Shown here in pieces: positions 8,123 through 18,729 of a stretch of 64,000 nucleotides of DNA. Each line of letters begins with the position of its first letter. Position 1 is the stretch's first letter. The notes below the pieces were generated by a model. It did not search any database. It was not told where the DNA came from and saw nothing but the letters and a program-made list of their open reading frames with translations. A program made the translations under genes and the position numbers. The DNA is from Paulinella micropora (Eukaryota > Cercozoa > Imbricatea > Euglyphida), in contig BJOX01000272.1 in NCBI GenBank assembly GCA_009731375.1, forward strand, positions 672,123 to 736,122, written 5' to 3'.

Positions 8123-9035
8123 TGGACAATAAGCACACAAATCAGCAACAACAACAAGAAACTCCTGAGCAGACAGGAAAGAAAAACTTGAAGAAGTGGC
8201 CGAAATACATTTTCAATCAAAGCCCGCTAAGATATGGAACACGATAACATCACCAGAAGCAAAACCACTAAGTCAAGTATTTATTGATTTAATGGATATG
8301 TCAAAGGTTGCAACAAAGAAAGGTAATGCTAACTATAATTTTGGATTAGTTGCTATTGATGTATATAGCCGTCGTGAATGGATTGAGCCAGTCAAAAATA
8401 AAACAACTGGTTATGTCTTAGAAGGGTTAAAAAAAATATTTACCAAAAAAGTTCCTGAAAGAATTACTTCAGATAATGGTGGTGAATTCAAAGGACAAGT
8501 GGCTGAATATTTCAGACAAAATAATATTGAACATAGGACTGTCCAAGTTGGTGACCACAGAACAATGGGTATAATTGATAGGTTATTAGAACAATACGAA
8601 ATGAATTAAACTTAATATGGGAATTTAATGAAAATTTTCAATGGGTTCATTATTCATGAGGTTGTTGATGCTTATAATAAAACATATCATACAACAATAA
8701 AAGCAGTGCCGATTAATGTTTTTGAAGGGACTGAAAAAAACACTCAAGAAATATACAGAAATCCTTTAATTAATGAATTCCCTAGGGGTACAAGAGTAAG
8801 AAAGGAATTAGAAAGAACTATTTTTTCTAAAGGCGACAAGCAATTCAGTAAAACTATATTTAAGGTTAAGGGCAGGAAAGGCTTCAAAGTAATCTTGTCA
8901 GAAGAAGACTTAGTAAGACCGTCAGAATTATTAAAGACTAATGTTGAAGAGCACCATGAAGAAGAAGAACCGAAGGAGCAGTTATCGGAAAAAGTAAAAC
9001 AAATTACTAAAGAGAAAAAAATATTAATTTGTTAA
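8122..9035 (+). pseudogene. retroviral-type (rve) DDE integrase, frameshifted
   Basis: ATG 8122 opens MDNKHTNQQQQQETPEQTGK, then the frame breaks near 8,200. The core (8,196-8,609) shows the DDE integrase pattern: FIDLMDMS with the first Asp, DVYSR, TSDNGGEFKG with the second Asp, then GDHRTMGIIDRLLE with the Glu helix. Two more shifts (near 8,605 and 8,655) lead to the C-terminal part (8,628-9,035) with HEVVDAYNKTYHTTIK and a basic SH3/chromo-like tail (FPRGTRVRKELER...). No HHCC zinc finger is seen at the N-terminus. Such integrases insert Mavericks, polinton-like viruses and some virophages into host DNA. The gene may be intact if the shifts are assembly errors. Confidence 0.75.
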
Positions 9036-9230
9036 AATCATTGGATGTAAAACCGGAAAACATACGGAGCAGTGCTAGAATCAAAAAGAAAGTTGAAAAG
9101 TTGGACCTTTAATAAAAAAAAATAAATTAAAACGAAACATTTGGAATAATGTTCTCTTCCAGATTAGTATTTGTTTAACATATCATTTATATCGATCTAG
9201 AAGAAACGTTATTCTTAACAACTGATTTAA

Positions 9231-9930
9231 TTAAGCAACCTGATATGCTTTATAAATAGTTCTGATGGGCCTGCCGAAATGTGAGACTATTTCTGCGACG
9301 TTGGGCCAAGATCTTACCATAATAACAGAATCTGGTTCGCCATTACCAACCAAAACAACAATGTAGTTGGAAATTTCGGCTGGTGGAGAGCGAAACCCCC
9401 ACACGACAACTGAAATAGAATTGGGCTTTTCTGCAAAAGACCACTTCGCCTCGCCAGCCTCCTTGTTAATTACGACATGAACCTCACTAATTCTGATAAC
9501 AACGTTACGGCTACCCTCTGGTCTACCACCTTTTTTCGCCCCTTTTTTTCTACTGCCTCTAGGTCTATTCCAATCAGGTTGCTCAAGTTATACATTACTT
9601 ACACCATCAGTGATTCCCTAATTCGGTATACAATGAAAACCAAACAACAGAAAAAAAATGATTACCGCAACTGCTTGGTCTGGTGTCTTTTTTTCATCTG
9701 TTTGCTACACATACACACACATAAAGGAAAGCAAAAAAAAAAAAAACTTATTACCAGAACACGTGCATCGCGTGCGTCCTGTGCTTCTTGTTGTGCCTCC
9801 AGCAGGGCCATAGCCCCCTATACAAGAAACCGCATACACATAAAACAAATAGGAACTAAATTACCTCATTTTCAGGCTCTTCCTGCTCTGGGTCGTCGTG
9901 TCGCTCCTCTTCAGGCTCGTTGTCCGACAT
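9231..9930 (-). CDS. spliced gene, AT-hook-like basic protein (about 177 aa)
   Basis: Read on the minus strand. Exon 1 9930-9865 (MSDNEPEEERHDDPEQEEPE...), exon 2 9817-9755, exon 3 9705-9667, exon 4 9617-9603, exon 5 9581-9231. All joins keep one frame with phase-0 introns, GT-AG ends, pyrimidine-rich tracts and lengths of 47, 49, 49 and 21 nt. If exon 4 is not used, a single 85-nt intron (9582-9666) also keeps the frame. The product has an acidic N-terminus, a Gln/Ala helix, a basic KKGAKKGGRPEGSR segment resembling an AT-hook, and a compact beta-rich C-terminal domain ending YKAYQVA. No family is recognised. Its introns are unlike the intronless viral genes on both sides. Confidence 0.6.
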
Positions 9931-10208
9931 CCTGCAACACACAAAAACAGCAAGGGTTTGGACTTCTTGTCTTAGCCACTTTGGGAATTCTGAAAAAGTC
10001 ACAGAATGAAAAAAAGAAACAGACAAAAACACGTGATAGAATTTCTGGAATACCTGCTGACAATTTGAAATGCAGATAAAAAGGAAAAGCGAAATTTTTT
10101 TCACACCATAGACCAGAAAACACCAACTTTAGCCACTTGGTGCTGTATTTTTTTTGCTTGCACCAACTCTGACACTGGACAACTTTTGGTGTTTATCAAA
10201 AACTAACA

Positions 10209-10682
10209 ATGAGCGAAAGTGATGAAGAAAGTGTGGAAAGAGAAGAACCAAACCGATGGTTTGAGAAACTAAAGGATAAACCTTACTTTGAAATAAATAG
10301 ACTTAAGATACGAAATGAAACAAGAAACGAAATAATACAAAGCAGACTTGACGAGAATGAAAAAGGAAAGATTGAGTTGGAGAAACAAAAAAGAGACTGC
10401 GAAAATAAAGCAAATGCAATTGACGAAATACTTGCGAAACGAATGGAAGAAAGAGAAAGAAAAGACAAAATTGAACAAATGAAACGAGAAAAAAAGAGAG
10501 AAGAAGAACAAAAGCAAAAACAATTAAGATTATTTGAAGTACTATTTGAACATTGGTTAAGTGCTGAAAATCAACCAATGGGAGTTGATGATGAAATAAA
10601 AGCACGAAAGATGATTGATGGAAAAACAACATCAGAAATAATTCAGACATATGAGAAATACAAAAGACAGAGAATTAATTGA
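10209..10682 (+). CDS. coiled-coil protein, 157 aa
   Basis: Intact frame starting MSESDEESVEREEPNRWF. The middle 80 residues are a Lys/Glu/Arg coiled coil; the end (DDEIKARKMIDGKTTSEIIQTY) is helical. AT-rich codon use and a hairpin 120 bp downstream match the viral element, so it is probably the element's rightmost gene. The coiled-coil style resembles the protein at 1-1439, but no homology can be claimed by eye. Confidence 0.5.
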   Translation: MSESDEESVEREEPNRWFEKLKDKPYFEINRLKIRNETRNEIIQSRLDENEKGKIELEKQKRDCENKANAIDEILAKRMEERERKDKIEQMKREKKREEEQKQKQLRLFEVLFEHWLSAENQPMGVDDEIKARKMIDGKTTSEIIQTYEKYKRQRIN

Positions 10683-10803
10683 AATAGTAGTTTTTATTAC
10701 TAACTCCTTTTGCGTATAGGAGTATAAACTAGTGCGTATTCAATTTTAACCAAAAACACAAAAAAATTGGAAGAAAGCCTCCGTCATTTCAAATGAATTT
10801 TAT

Positions 10804-10827
10804 CTACCATACTTGTTTGTATGGTAG
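10804..10827. terminator. 9-bp stem hairpin
   Basis: CTACCATAC-TTGTTT-GTATGGTAG lies about 120 bp downstream of the 157-aa gene. It resembles the gene-end palindromes in the left part of the viral element and may mark a transcript end. After it the AT-rich viral character fades. Confidence 0.4.
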
Positions 10828-11044
10828 GTGGTCGAACTGGAAAAAAACTTCAAAAAGGTAATTTAATAATAATTATTTAAAGGTACCAGTTTTTCTTTCT
10901 TTTGTCTGTCTGTATTTGTTATAAATAGGAAGATGAAATAATGAATAACTGCTCTTAGTGTAGTTTCTGTAGACAAACTGCACTGAACATCTGTCTTGAA
11001 GTGCGACCCTATATTACTCTGAGCCTAAGAATAAACAAATCCGA

Positions 11045-12718
11045 ATGGCAGTAGCTACTTTTATTCTCAAATTGGTGGATTTTGAGAAAACGATTGATGA
11101 CATCACGTCGCAGCTGACTAAAGGATTGTTGCTGAGTTCCACAAAGAGGATTCAACCAAAAAAACAAATTGGAGGAGAATCCCAAATAAAAACAAACTAC
11201 CCTACGTTGACAAGGATGTTGCAATCCTGTTGCATCAATACAAGGAAGAAGATGCTCTGAATTCGCCAGAATCTGTGTTCGGTAGATATCCTGAACGCCC
11301 CAACTGGCAAGGAGCGAAAACATGTACCACCACCTGATCAGGACACTGACAACAGCTTGAACATGATCAACCAAACGTTGAAAGAGGATGATTACGTATC
11401 TTTTAAACCAATCCTGAACTTAGCATCACATGCTGCAAAGTCAGTGGAGAAGTATCCTACTCTTTCTCTCGTTCCTCTACTGGCAGTTCTACTGTCATAG
11501 CTCGTACGAGTTCTCCTTCACCAGAAGTGGAGGATTTTGATCAGGGGTCCCAATGCAAAAAACACAGAATTCTATCTCCGTCAGCAGCTGACAAAGGCAA
11601 TCGTAAGTGGGGACACATGCTCTCGTCCCCTGGGTCTGAGGGGAGCTCTGGCGCCAAAACTGATAACTCGAAGGGTATTGTGAACAACAAAGCACCCAGG
11701 CCCACTGCAAAGGCTATCCAGAAAGACGTCGAAATGGCCAGGCTCAAAGAAAAGAATAAGGCACTGCGTGAGCGCTTAGCTGCTCTTCCACAGGATAAGT
11801 CACCTGGGCACAATACTATTGAGGAAGACCTTATCCTTTTTGCCGGGGGAAAACTCCAAACCTTGGAGGCCAGACTTTACGAGTTCTGGTGAATTGCTTC
11901 GAAAAAGTGACTAAAATTATTTTTCCTTACCAAGTCCAACGCAACGTTGCACTTGTCAGACTCTTCAAAGAGTGGATCCGAAATGCAGTAGCAGACAGCC
12001 ACCCCAAAGCTCCATTGCCACTAGCTATTCGGGCAGAGCTGATGAAATCAGCAAACAACAACTTCGCTTTTGGAGTGCATGTTACGTTCCAAACCAAAGA
12101 AGAAGCAAGTTTCATCAAGGAGGTTGCTAACACCTGCCGCGAAGCAAAGGGGCTTTCCCAGCCCCTTGCTGAGGATTACTTTCAACGTTGACGAGCCAAG
12201 CCCGAGACCTTGGACGACTGCATCGACTCTGCGGACTACTAACACTACCAGCCAGTATGGCTGCTTGACTTCAGTTAGACAGTCTGCAACTTTCAGTACT
12301 TCAAATGAGTACTCATTATTAAATACAGAGTCCCATCTTATATGGAACATGAAATTAATAACAAACCTGATTAAATTGCGAACAGTCCGGTCAAGAAGAA
12401 CAAGACTCAATTTGAGATTGTTAATAAAAAAAAAAACTAGAAAGTTGACTTTCAGAGTTCGTGCAGTGCGCGTACTCAAAGAACACTGAGTGGTCCTATG
12501 AGGTATATGAGAATGCGAAGGCGAACATAAGAGAGGAAGAGGAGACGCAGGAAGTTTATGCGGAGCCTCCTCAAGAGCGGAGAAGTGACCTAGACGATGA
12601 CCCGGAAAGAATCGGGGTACGGCTAGAAGATGGTACTATCCATATAGCCTCGCACATGATAATATTGCTGATTCGACCCAATCGTCTACAAAGAGTAATT
12701 CGGAAGGCAAAGGAGTGA
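11045..12718 (+). pseudogene. LINE ORF1 remnants
   Basis: Several frames in series: MAVATFILKLVDFEKTIDDI (11,045), a Ser/Lys-rich segment with a short coiled coil (11,527-11,892, EMARLKEKNKALRERLAALP), and segments to 12,718 (DDDPERIGVRLEDGTIHIA). Stops and frame changes separate them. No zinc knuckle or RRM is clear. The assignment rests on the position just upstream of the endonuclease/RT ORF. Confidence 0.4.
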
Positions 12719-12899
12719 AACTTATTGCCAAGTAGTGCGTAATCAAAAGCAATGATAACAGGATTACTCTGAGAAAAGTGGTGGAAAAACACACTGTATA
12801 CGACCTCATTTTGCAAAAGAAAAAAGGCATGCAGGCGAAAAGCATTACCACCAAACAAAAAGTAATAAATACAGAAGAACCCTGTAAAAAATTACGCTT

Positions 12900-15800
12900 A
12901 TGAGCATATGGTTGGAAAAGAAAATAAAATTACGCACCCTCCAAAAAAAAGACAGAGCAGCAGTGAGGTTTGGAACCTACAATATACATGTTACCAGACC
13001 TGAAATCTTGTTAGAAGTGCTAACTGAGACAATACTGCATAGTGCGGTTGATGTATTAGGAATTCAAAAATCATGGTTGAAAAAGGACAGAACTGGAAAC
13101 ACTGTATATGATGCTCTTAAAGCACTGAACATAAAAAATAGATATGTGTTTGTCTCACATAGAACCTCAAATGAAAAAAAAAAAAGGGGGGGGGGGGGGG
13201 GGGGAAAAAANNNNNNNNNNAAGGTTGCAAAATTCAGCATTAACAATTACATTGATAAAAAGGACAAATGGCTCCTAGAAGATACTCAGTGGATTTCGAT
13301 TCGGACTGAACACAAAACTTTTATTGTTGGTAATATTTACTTACGACCTAAGCAAAATGTTGCTCATATGAAGTCTCAGCACCGAGCACTGCTATCTGCA
13401 GTGAATGGTATTAATAAAGAACAAAATACCAAGTGATTTTAGTGGGAGATTTTAATTTCCAGGTGTCTCAATCGAAATTTGACTTCAGCCAATTTTCCCT
13501 TGACAACAATCAGTCAGGTCCGGTTACTTCAGAAATGATAAGAGACGTGCCTCTACCTCATGGTCATACAACTAAATATGCTGACAAATTTGTTCAAGAA
13601 ATGGAAAACACCAACTTGCTTTTATTAACTGGGTTAGTGGGCAAAGCTGAAACAAGTCATGAAGGGATTGGTAGGACCTCTTTATTGGACTATGTTTTTT
13701 GTTCACCCCAACTACTCAACTACGCATCTAATTATTTTACATGGCCCAGGTATATGATCCCTTTTAGTGATCAGAATTTAATTACAATTGATTTTAAACT
13801 TCCAAACTCTTACTTTCAATCTGCAAAGCAGGCAGTGGGACCACAATTGGAATTTAAGTGGAAAAGGAAAGTGGACATAAGTCCAGTGGCTCATTCCTTT
13901 CCCGTGGCGCCTGCTTACTTAATGAATGCTCCTGTTGATGACCTACTTACATTCTTTTATAATACTTATTGCCCTATAATCGACACACTGGCTAAGAAAA
14001 ACATCAGAAAAACAACGATAAAACATCCTGGTTTCATTCATGATTATGAAATCAAGCAACTTAAAATAAAGAAAAACAAGCCTTTGCGCAACCTGCAAAA
14101 CACAGCTACATTGCAAGACAGACAAACAATCAAGGACAAATTGAAAGTAATTAACAAAACAATACAAAAAAGAGTTAAATATGCAAAGAACGAGAGACAG
14201 AAAAAAGATCTCTTACAAGTCAATGCTGATATGAAACGAAACCCTAAGAAGGCTTGGTCCATTCTTAAAAGGTTCCTAAACAAGGAAAGCAGTAGTCCTA
14301 TGCAGCTGGAAGGAGAAAATGGAACGGTTGTGAAAGCGAATGGGGTAGCTGAGTTATTTGCAAAACAATACCAGTCCCAACTGAATCGACCATCGAATAT
14401 GATGGCCCCTATTCCACATAATAATATTATCCTTTCTCCTTATATTCAGCCTGAACCTACTCAAAGTACTTCTAGTAATAATAATAATAATTTATTAGAT
14501 AAGACATCCTTTTCTGATGAAGAGATGAAAGAAGCTGAGTCTTCTTTAAAACCTAATAAGAGTGTTGGACAGGATGGCATTTCTGGTGAACTTTTTCTTA
14601 ATCTGTTGAACACTGCACCAAATGTCAAACAGTTCTTCGTCCTCGTATTTAATAGATGCTTACAAACAGGCACGAAACCTCTAGATTATACAAAGGGAAT
14701 AATAAAGCCTATTCATAAAGGTAAAGGAGATAGACTAAATGCTTCTCAGTACAGACCGGTTACTCTGTTGTCTGTTATTGATAAGTTGTATGCTACGCTT
14801 TTATTGAATAGATTGAAAGCGTGGGTAGATTCGTCTAATCTTTTGCCTGTTGAACAGGGTGGAGCACGTAAGGGAAGGGGAAGTCAACACCAGATTTTCC
14901 TTCTTCACGAAGTTATTACTAACCACAAAGGTCCAACTTATGCTGCCTTTCTTGATGTCTCTAAAGCGTTTGATTCTGTTGAGAGAGACATTTTGTGGAG
15001 AAAATTAGAATGTATGGGTATTTCTTCCTTCTTCCTTTCCGCCCTGAAAGGTCTCTATGCCGGAGTACAGAATAGAGTAGATACGGCTAAAGGCATGTCC
15101 TCTTGGTTTGATACCAATAGAGGTGTAAGGCAAGGGTGCCCTCTGTCCCCTTTATTATACTGTCTTTACACCTCTGATTTAGCCAATAAGTTACGTTCTT
15201 CTACCAAAGGAGTTACACTCTTTGCTCACGACAAAGAACTTTTTTTTTTTTTCTCTAACATTAACTTGCCTTTTATATATCGACGACATTGTCCTTTTAT
15301 CTAACTCAGCCCATGATTTGCAGAAACAATTAGATGTTTGTGTGGGCTAATGATAATAATGCTGAATTTAATCAAGACAAATCTAACATTGTCATTTTTA
15401 ACAACAACAATAATAATGTCGCTCACAATTGGACTCTTATGGGACAAAATGTCATAGAGGCAGAAGCCTACAAATATTTGGGAGTTATTTGTGATAAGAA
15501 TTTGTCTTGGAAAATGATGAAGACTGATAGAATAAAAAAAGCTAAGCAGTGCATCAATATGGTACTTGCTATGGGAATTAGAAGGGGGTTGCACCTAACA
15601 TAGCTATGCAACTTATTACTTTTTCAGTTTTTCAGTCCATGGACTGGGGGTCTGAATTTTGGCACCCAAAAAGAACTTGGGAAGAAGGCAATAAAATCAA
15701 TTACTATTTAGCTCACAAAATTTTGCGTGTACCTAATGATTTCCCTAATATGGCCTGTCAAGGGGAGTTAGGATTATGGTCAGTAGTCGGAAGGGAATAT

Positions 15801-16473
15801 GAAGAGACTTACTTTTTTTAAGTCTCTACTCCTGTTCCCTGAACACAGTCTGCTTCATCATATGTTCAGGATCAGTTTACTTAATACATTAAGTAACGCT
15901 AACAATAATTGGGTTGGAAGGGTTTTAATGGACCTTAAAATGATCAAGCCTGATTCATCCATAACTGATATGCTTTTATTTATTAAGAATAGCCCTAAAG
16001 CCACAATTAAAATACTCATCCATAATTACGAGCAACAAGAATGGGTTACAATTTTATCCATTTCAAGCTTATCTTTCTATAAGACAGTAAAGAAAAATTT
16101 ATCCATGGAACTTTATTTAACGCAAAGTAATTATGAGGGTGGGAAAAGATTGATTTCTCTTGCTAGAGCAGGTTGCCTTCGTTTTGGCCTTTCTCATAGA
16201 GGCTTTGGTACTCCTGTGAATATTCCCTGTGGAATCTGCACAACTAATGAACATTCAGAACTACATGTCTTTAATGATTGTGCTTTAACAATGCCTATCA
16301 TAAGGTCCCTTCAACTGAAATATTTTGGTTCGACCTTTTCTCCTGATGGTACTATTTCTAGTAACCATTGGACATCTTTGTTAGGCTCTTGGTCCTTAAA
16401 CTCCTCTTTTCACACAAATGTTATGAGGGGTTTTCTGAAGGACTTCCATGTAGCCATTAAAGAGCTTTTATAA
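12900..16473 (+). pseudogene. LINE ORF2: EEP endonuclease and reverse transcriptase
   Basis: Endonuclease: FGTYNIH near the start, then LVGDFNFQ, LLDYVFCS and SDQNLITIDF, the usual apurinic-type motifs with SDQ where SDH is common. RT: KSVGQDGISGELF, IIKPIHKGKGDRL, YAAFLDVSKAFDSVE (motif A Asp), RGVRQGCPLSPLLYCLY, and the catalytic YIDDIVLLS at about 15,275. The latter is reached only by a frame change at the T-run near 15,240. The C-terminal region has CGICTTNEHSELHVFNDC (CX2CX8HX4C), the zinc motif of many LINEs. Breaks occur at the G-run/N gap (13,189-13,220), 13,434, 15,240, 15,350, 15,600 and 15,800. Confidence 0.8.
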
Positions 16474-16739
16474 GCTCTAGAGGTTGTCATAAATCATATA
16501 TAGGTCGCTGGGTTTCTTGTGGAGGTTTTTTGGAAATGTGGAGACTTGGATTTGTCCTTCATATTGGAGCCTTCTTGGATTCTGACATTTCAATTAGAGA
16601 TTTTGGACTTTTCAGTACATTTAGATTGTGGCTTGAAATAAGTCATCCCAATAGTCCTGCTTCTGGTTTGTCTTTAGGAGTATAGTTTCCGTAAAGGAAA
16701 CTGCTTTCCTATTAAACTACTACTACTACTACAGTAGCT

Positions 16740-17800
16740 GTGTATATGAGATGTCTCTCAGACGTTCTGGCAGCTTATCCCATTGTGCTTGTGCGGCTCT
16801 GCTGCACGGACCAGTCTTTGAGTCGTTGTACATAGTGTTTCTTTGATGATCGCCTAGTGTTGTGGGTAAATAAGGGCATCCATGCATACGCTATACTTAT
16901 ACACGTTGAGCATGTTGAGTAGGCGTAGTTTGGCTAAAAGTGGTTTGGTAGGTGTTCTCCATGATTTGAGGCAGATCAGACGGATTATACGCTTTTGAAT
17001 GGTAATGAGTGGATGTATAATTGCGTTGTATTCATCACATCCCCATATAGAGATGCCATACATAAGTAGGGGTATACATGACCGTAGTAGAGTTGGAGGA
17101 GGATATGGGTGGGAAGTAAGTAGGCTGTTCACATAGCGAAACATTTGGACAAACGGTTGAAGTCGGAACACAATAGATTGTACATGTTCACGGAAGGACA
17201 GGTTGCTTTGGATGATTGTACCCAATACTTTTACCTTTCGTTCTTGTTGAGCCACTTGCTGTCGATAGTCAAGTCGAGCTGCACCTTCTGTTCATGCTTG
17301 TGGAAGATAGTGTATGTGGTTTTGGTGGGGTTGGGTACTAGGTTATGTCTGTGGAAATAACGGGCAAGATTAGTTGTTTCAGTTCGTGCTTGTTCTTGGA
17401 GTTGCTCTTTATTCTCGGCAGCAATGATGAGTGTGGTGTCATCTGCGTATGCAAAAGACTCTCCCGTGTGTTAGTGAGAGTATAATATCGTTTATGTACA
17501 GAACGAAGAGCGTTGTTGAGAGTGTACTACCTTGCGGGATCCCATGTGTGATCTTGCGTGGGTAAGAACGAGCATATTGGGTAAATACGGTTTGGTATCG
17601 TCTTGTGAGGTATGATTTGAAAAAGGTAGTGGTGTACCTACCACTAGACGTTCTGGAAGGTGCTTCTTTTGTCGACATCTTAACAGATTATGGTGTGCTG
17701 AAGAATTATGTATCGTAGTACTAGTGTGTCTTGGATTGGCTGTTGTTTGTGGTTGGATTTCACTGATCGTAATGTTTAGTTTTCTGACCTGCCCTTTACA
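16740..17800 (-). pseudogene. fragment of a second LINE reverse transcriptase
   Basis: On the minus strand: HGIPQGSTLSTTLFVLYIND (motif B), then in a shifted frame ESFAYADDTTLIIAAENKEQ with the catalytic YADD (about 17,430-17,460), then LGTIIQSNLSFREHV and a thumb/connection-like region ending QKRIIRLICLKSWRTPTK. The N-terminal RT and endonuclease are missing. The fragment abuts the CTA tail of the first LINE, so one may have inserted into or beside the other. It is of a different family from the upstream LINE, judging by the motif B sequence. Confidence 0.7.
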
Positions 17801-17824
17801 CCCTCTTGAATTTATCATCACGTT

Positions 17825-17890
17825 TTGTTTTCATGTTGATGCCCTCAACACATTTGTTTTCATGTTGATGCCCTCAACACATTTTGTGAT
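17825..17890. repeat. tandem duplication of about 29 bp
   Basis: Two adjacent copies of TTTTCATGTTGATGCCCTCA followed by ACACATTTG. Just left of the microsatellite block; no function seen. Confidence 0.6.
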
Positions 17891-17930
17891 GTTGTTATTT
17901 GGCAAAATTGGTGGGACTCGTGGCTTGCAC

Positions 17931-18180
17931 ACAACAACAAGAACAACAACAACAACAACTACTACCACTACTACTACTACTACAGCAACAGCAACAGCAG
18001 CAGCAACAGCAACAACAACAACAACAAGAACAACAACAACAACAACAACAAGAGCAGCAGCAGCAGCAGCAACAGCAACAGCAGCAACAACAGCAAGAAC
18101 AACAACAACAACAAGAACAACAACAGCAGCAGCAGCAGCAGCAGAAGCAGAAGCAACATCAACAGCAACAGCAACAATGG
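17931..18180. repeat. (CAA/CAG)n trinucleotide microsatellite
   Basis: Interrupted CAA, CAG and ACT units. Long open frames across it encode only poly-Gln, poly-Thr or poly-Leu and are not considered genes. Confidence 0.9.
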
Positions 18181-18189
18181 CAACGAACC

Positions 18190-18670
18190 GATACATACGT
18201 ACATACATACATACATACATACATGCATACATGCATACATACATACATACACATACACACATACATACATGCATGCATACATACATACATACATACATAC
18301 ATACATACATACTTAAAGACATACATACATACGTACATACATACATACATACATACATATGCATACGTATACATACATATATACATACATACATACACAC
18401 ATACACACACATACATACATACATACATACATACATACATACATACATACATACATGCATGCATACGTAACTTGTACGTACATGCGTACGCACATGCATA
18501 CATACATACATACGTACATACATACATACATACATACATACCTACAATATTACATACAAACCTACATACATACATACCTACATACCTACATACATACATA
18601 CATACATACATACATACAAGCATACATACATACATACATACATACATACATACATACTTACTTACGTACT
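18190..18670. repeat. (ACAT)n tetranucleotide microsatellite
   Basis: Near-continuous ACAT with GCAT and ACGT variants. Open frames through it (Tyr/Ile/His/Thr repeats) are artefacts of the period. Confidence 0.95.
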
Positions 18671-18729
18671 TACTCGCATGGATATGCATAGGTTAATCGG
18701 AAAGGGGCAAATCGCGAAGATTGCTGCGC

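Larger units (their letters stand above)
11000..16735 (+). mobile_element. LINE (non-LTR retrotransposon), nearly full length, degraded
   Basis: Two ORF regions in the usual order: ORF1 (about 11,045-12,718) and ORF2 with endonuclease and reverse transcriptase (12,900-16,473). A 3' UTR of about 260 bp ends in a short CTA repeat (ACTACTACTACTACTACAG) near 16,713-16,735. The 5' limit is not sharp. The clade is not determined; no RNase H domain is seen. A related fragment lies at 51,340-52,015 on the minus strand. Confidence 0.8.

Noticed and set aside
9477-10079. 200-aa plus-strand frame
   Set aside because: It is antisense to the spliced minus-strand gene and runs through its introns; the minus-strand model has consistent splice sites and frame.
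17831-18696. Long overlapping open frames of poly-Gln, Tyr/Val/Cys/Met and His/Thr/Ile repeats
   Set aside because: They are translations of CAA/CAG and ACAT microsatellites; open frames are expected from the period and exist on both strands.
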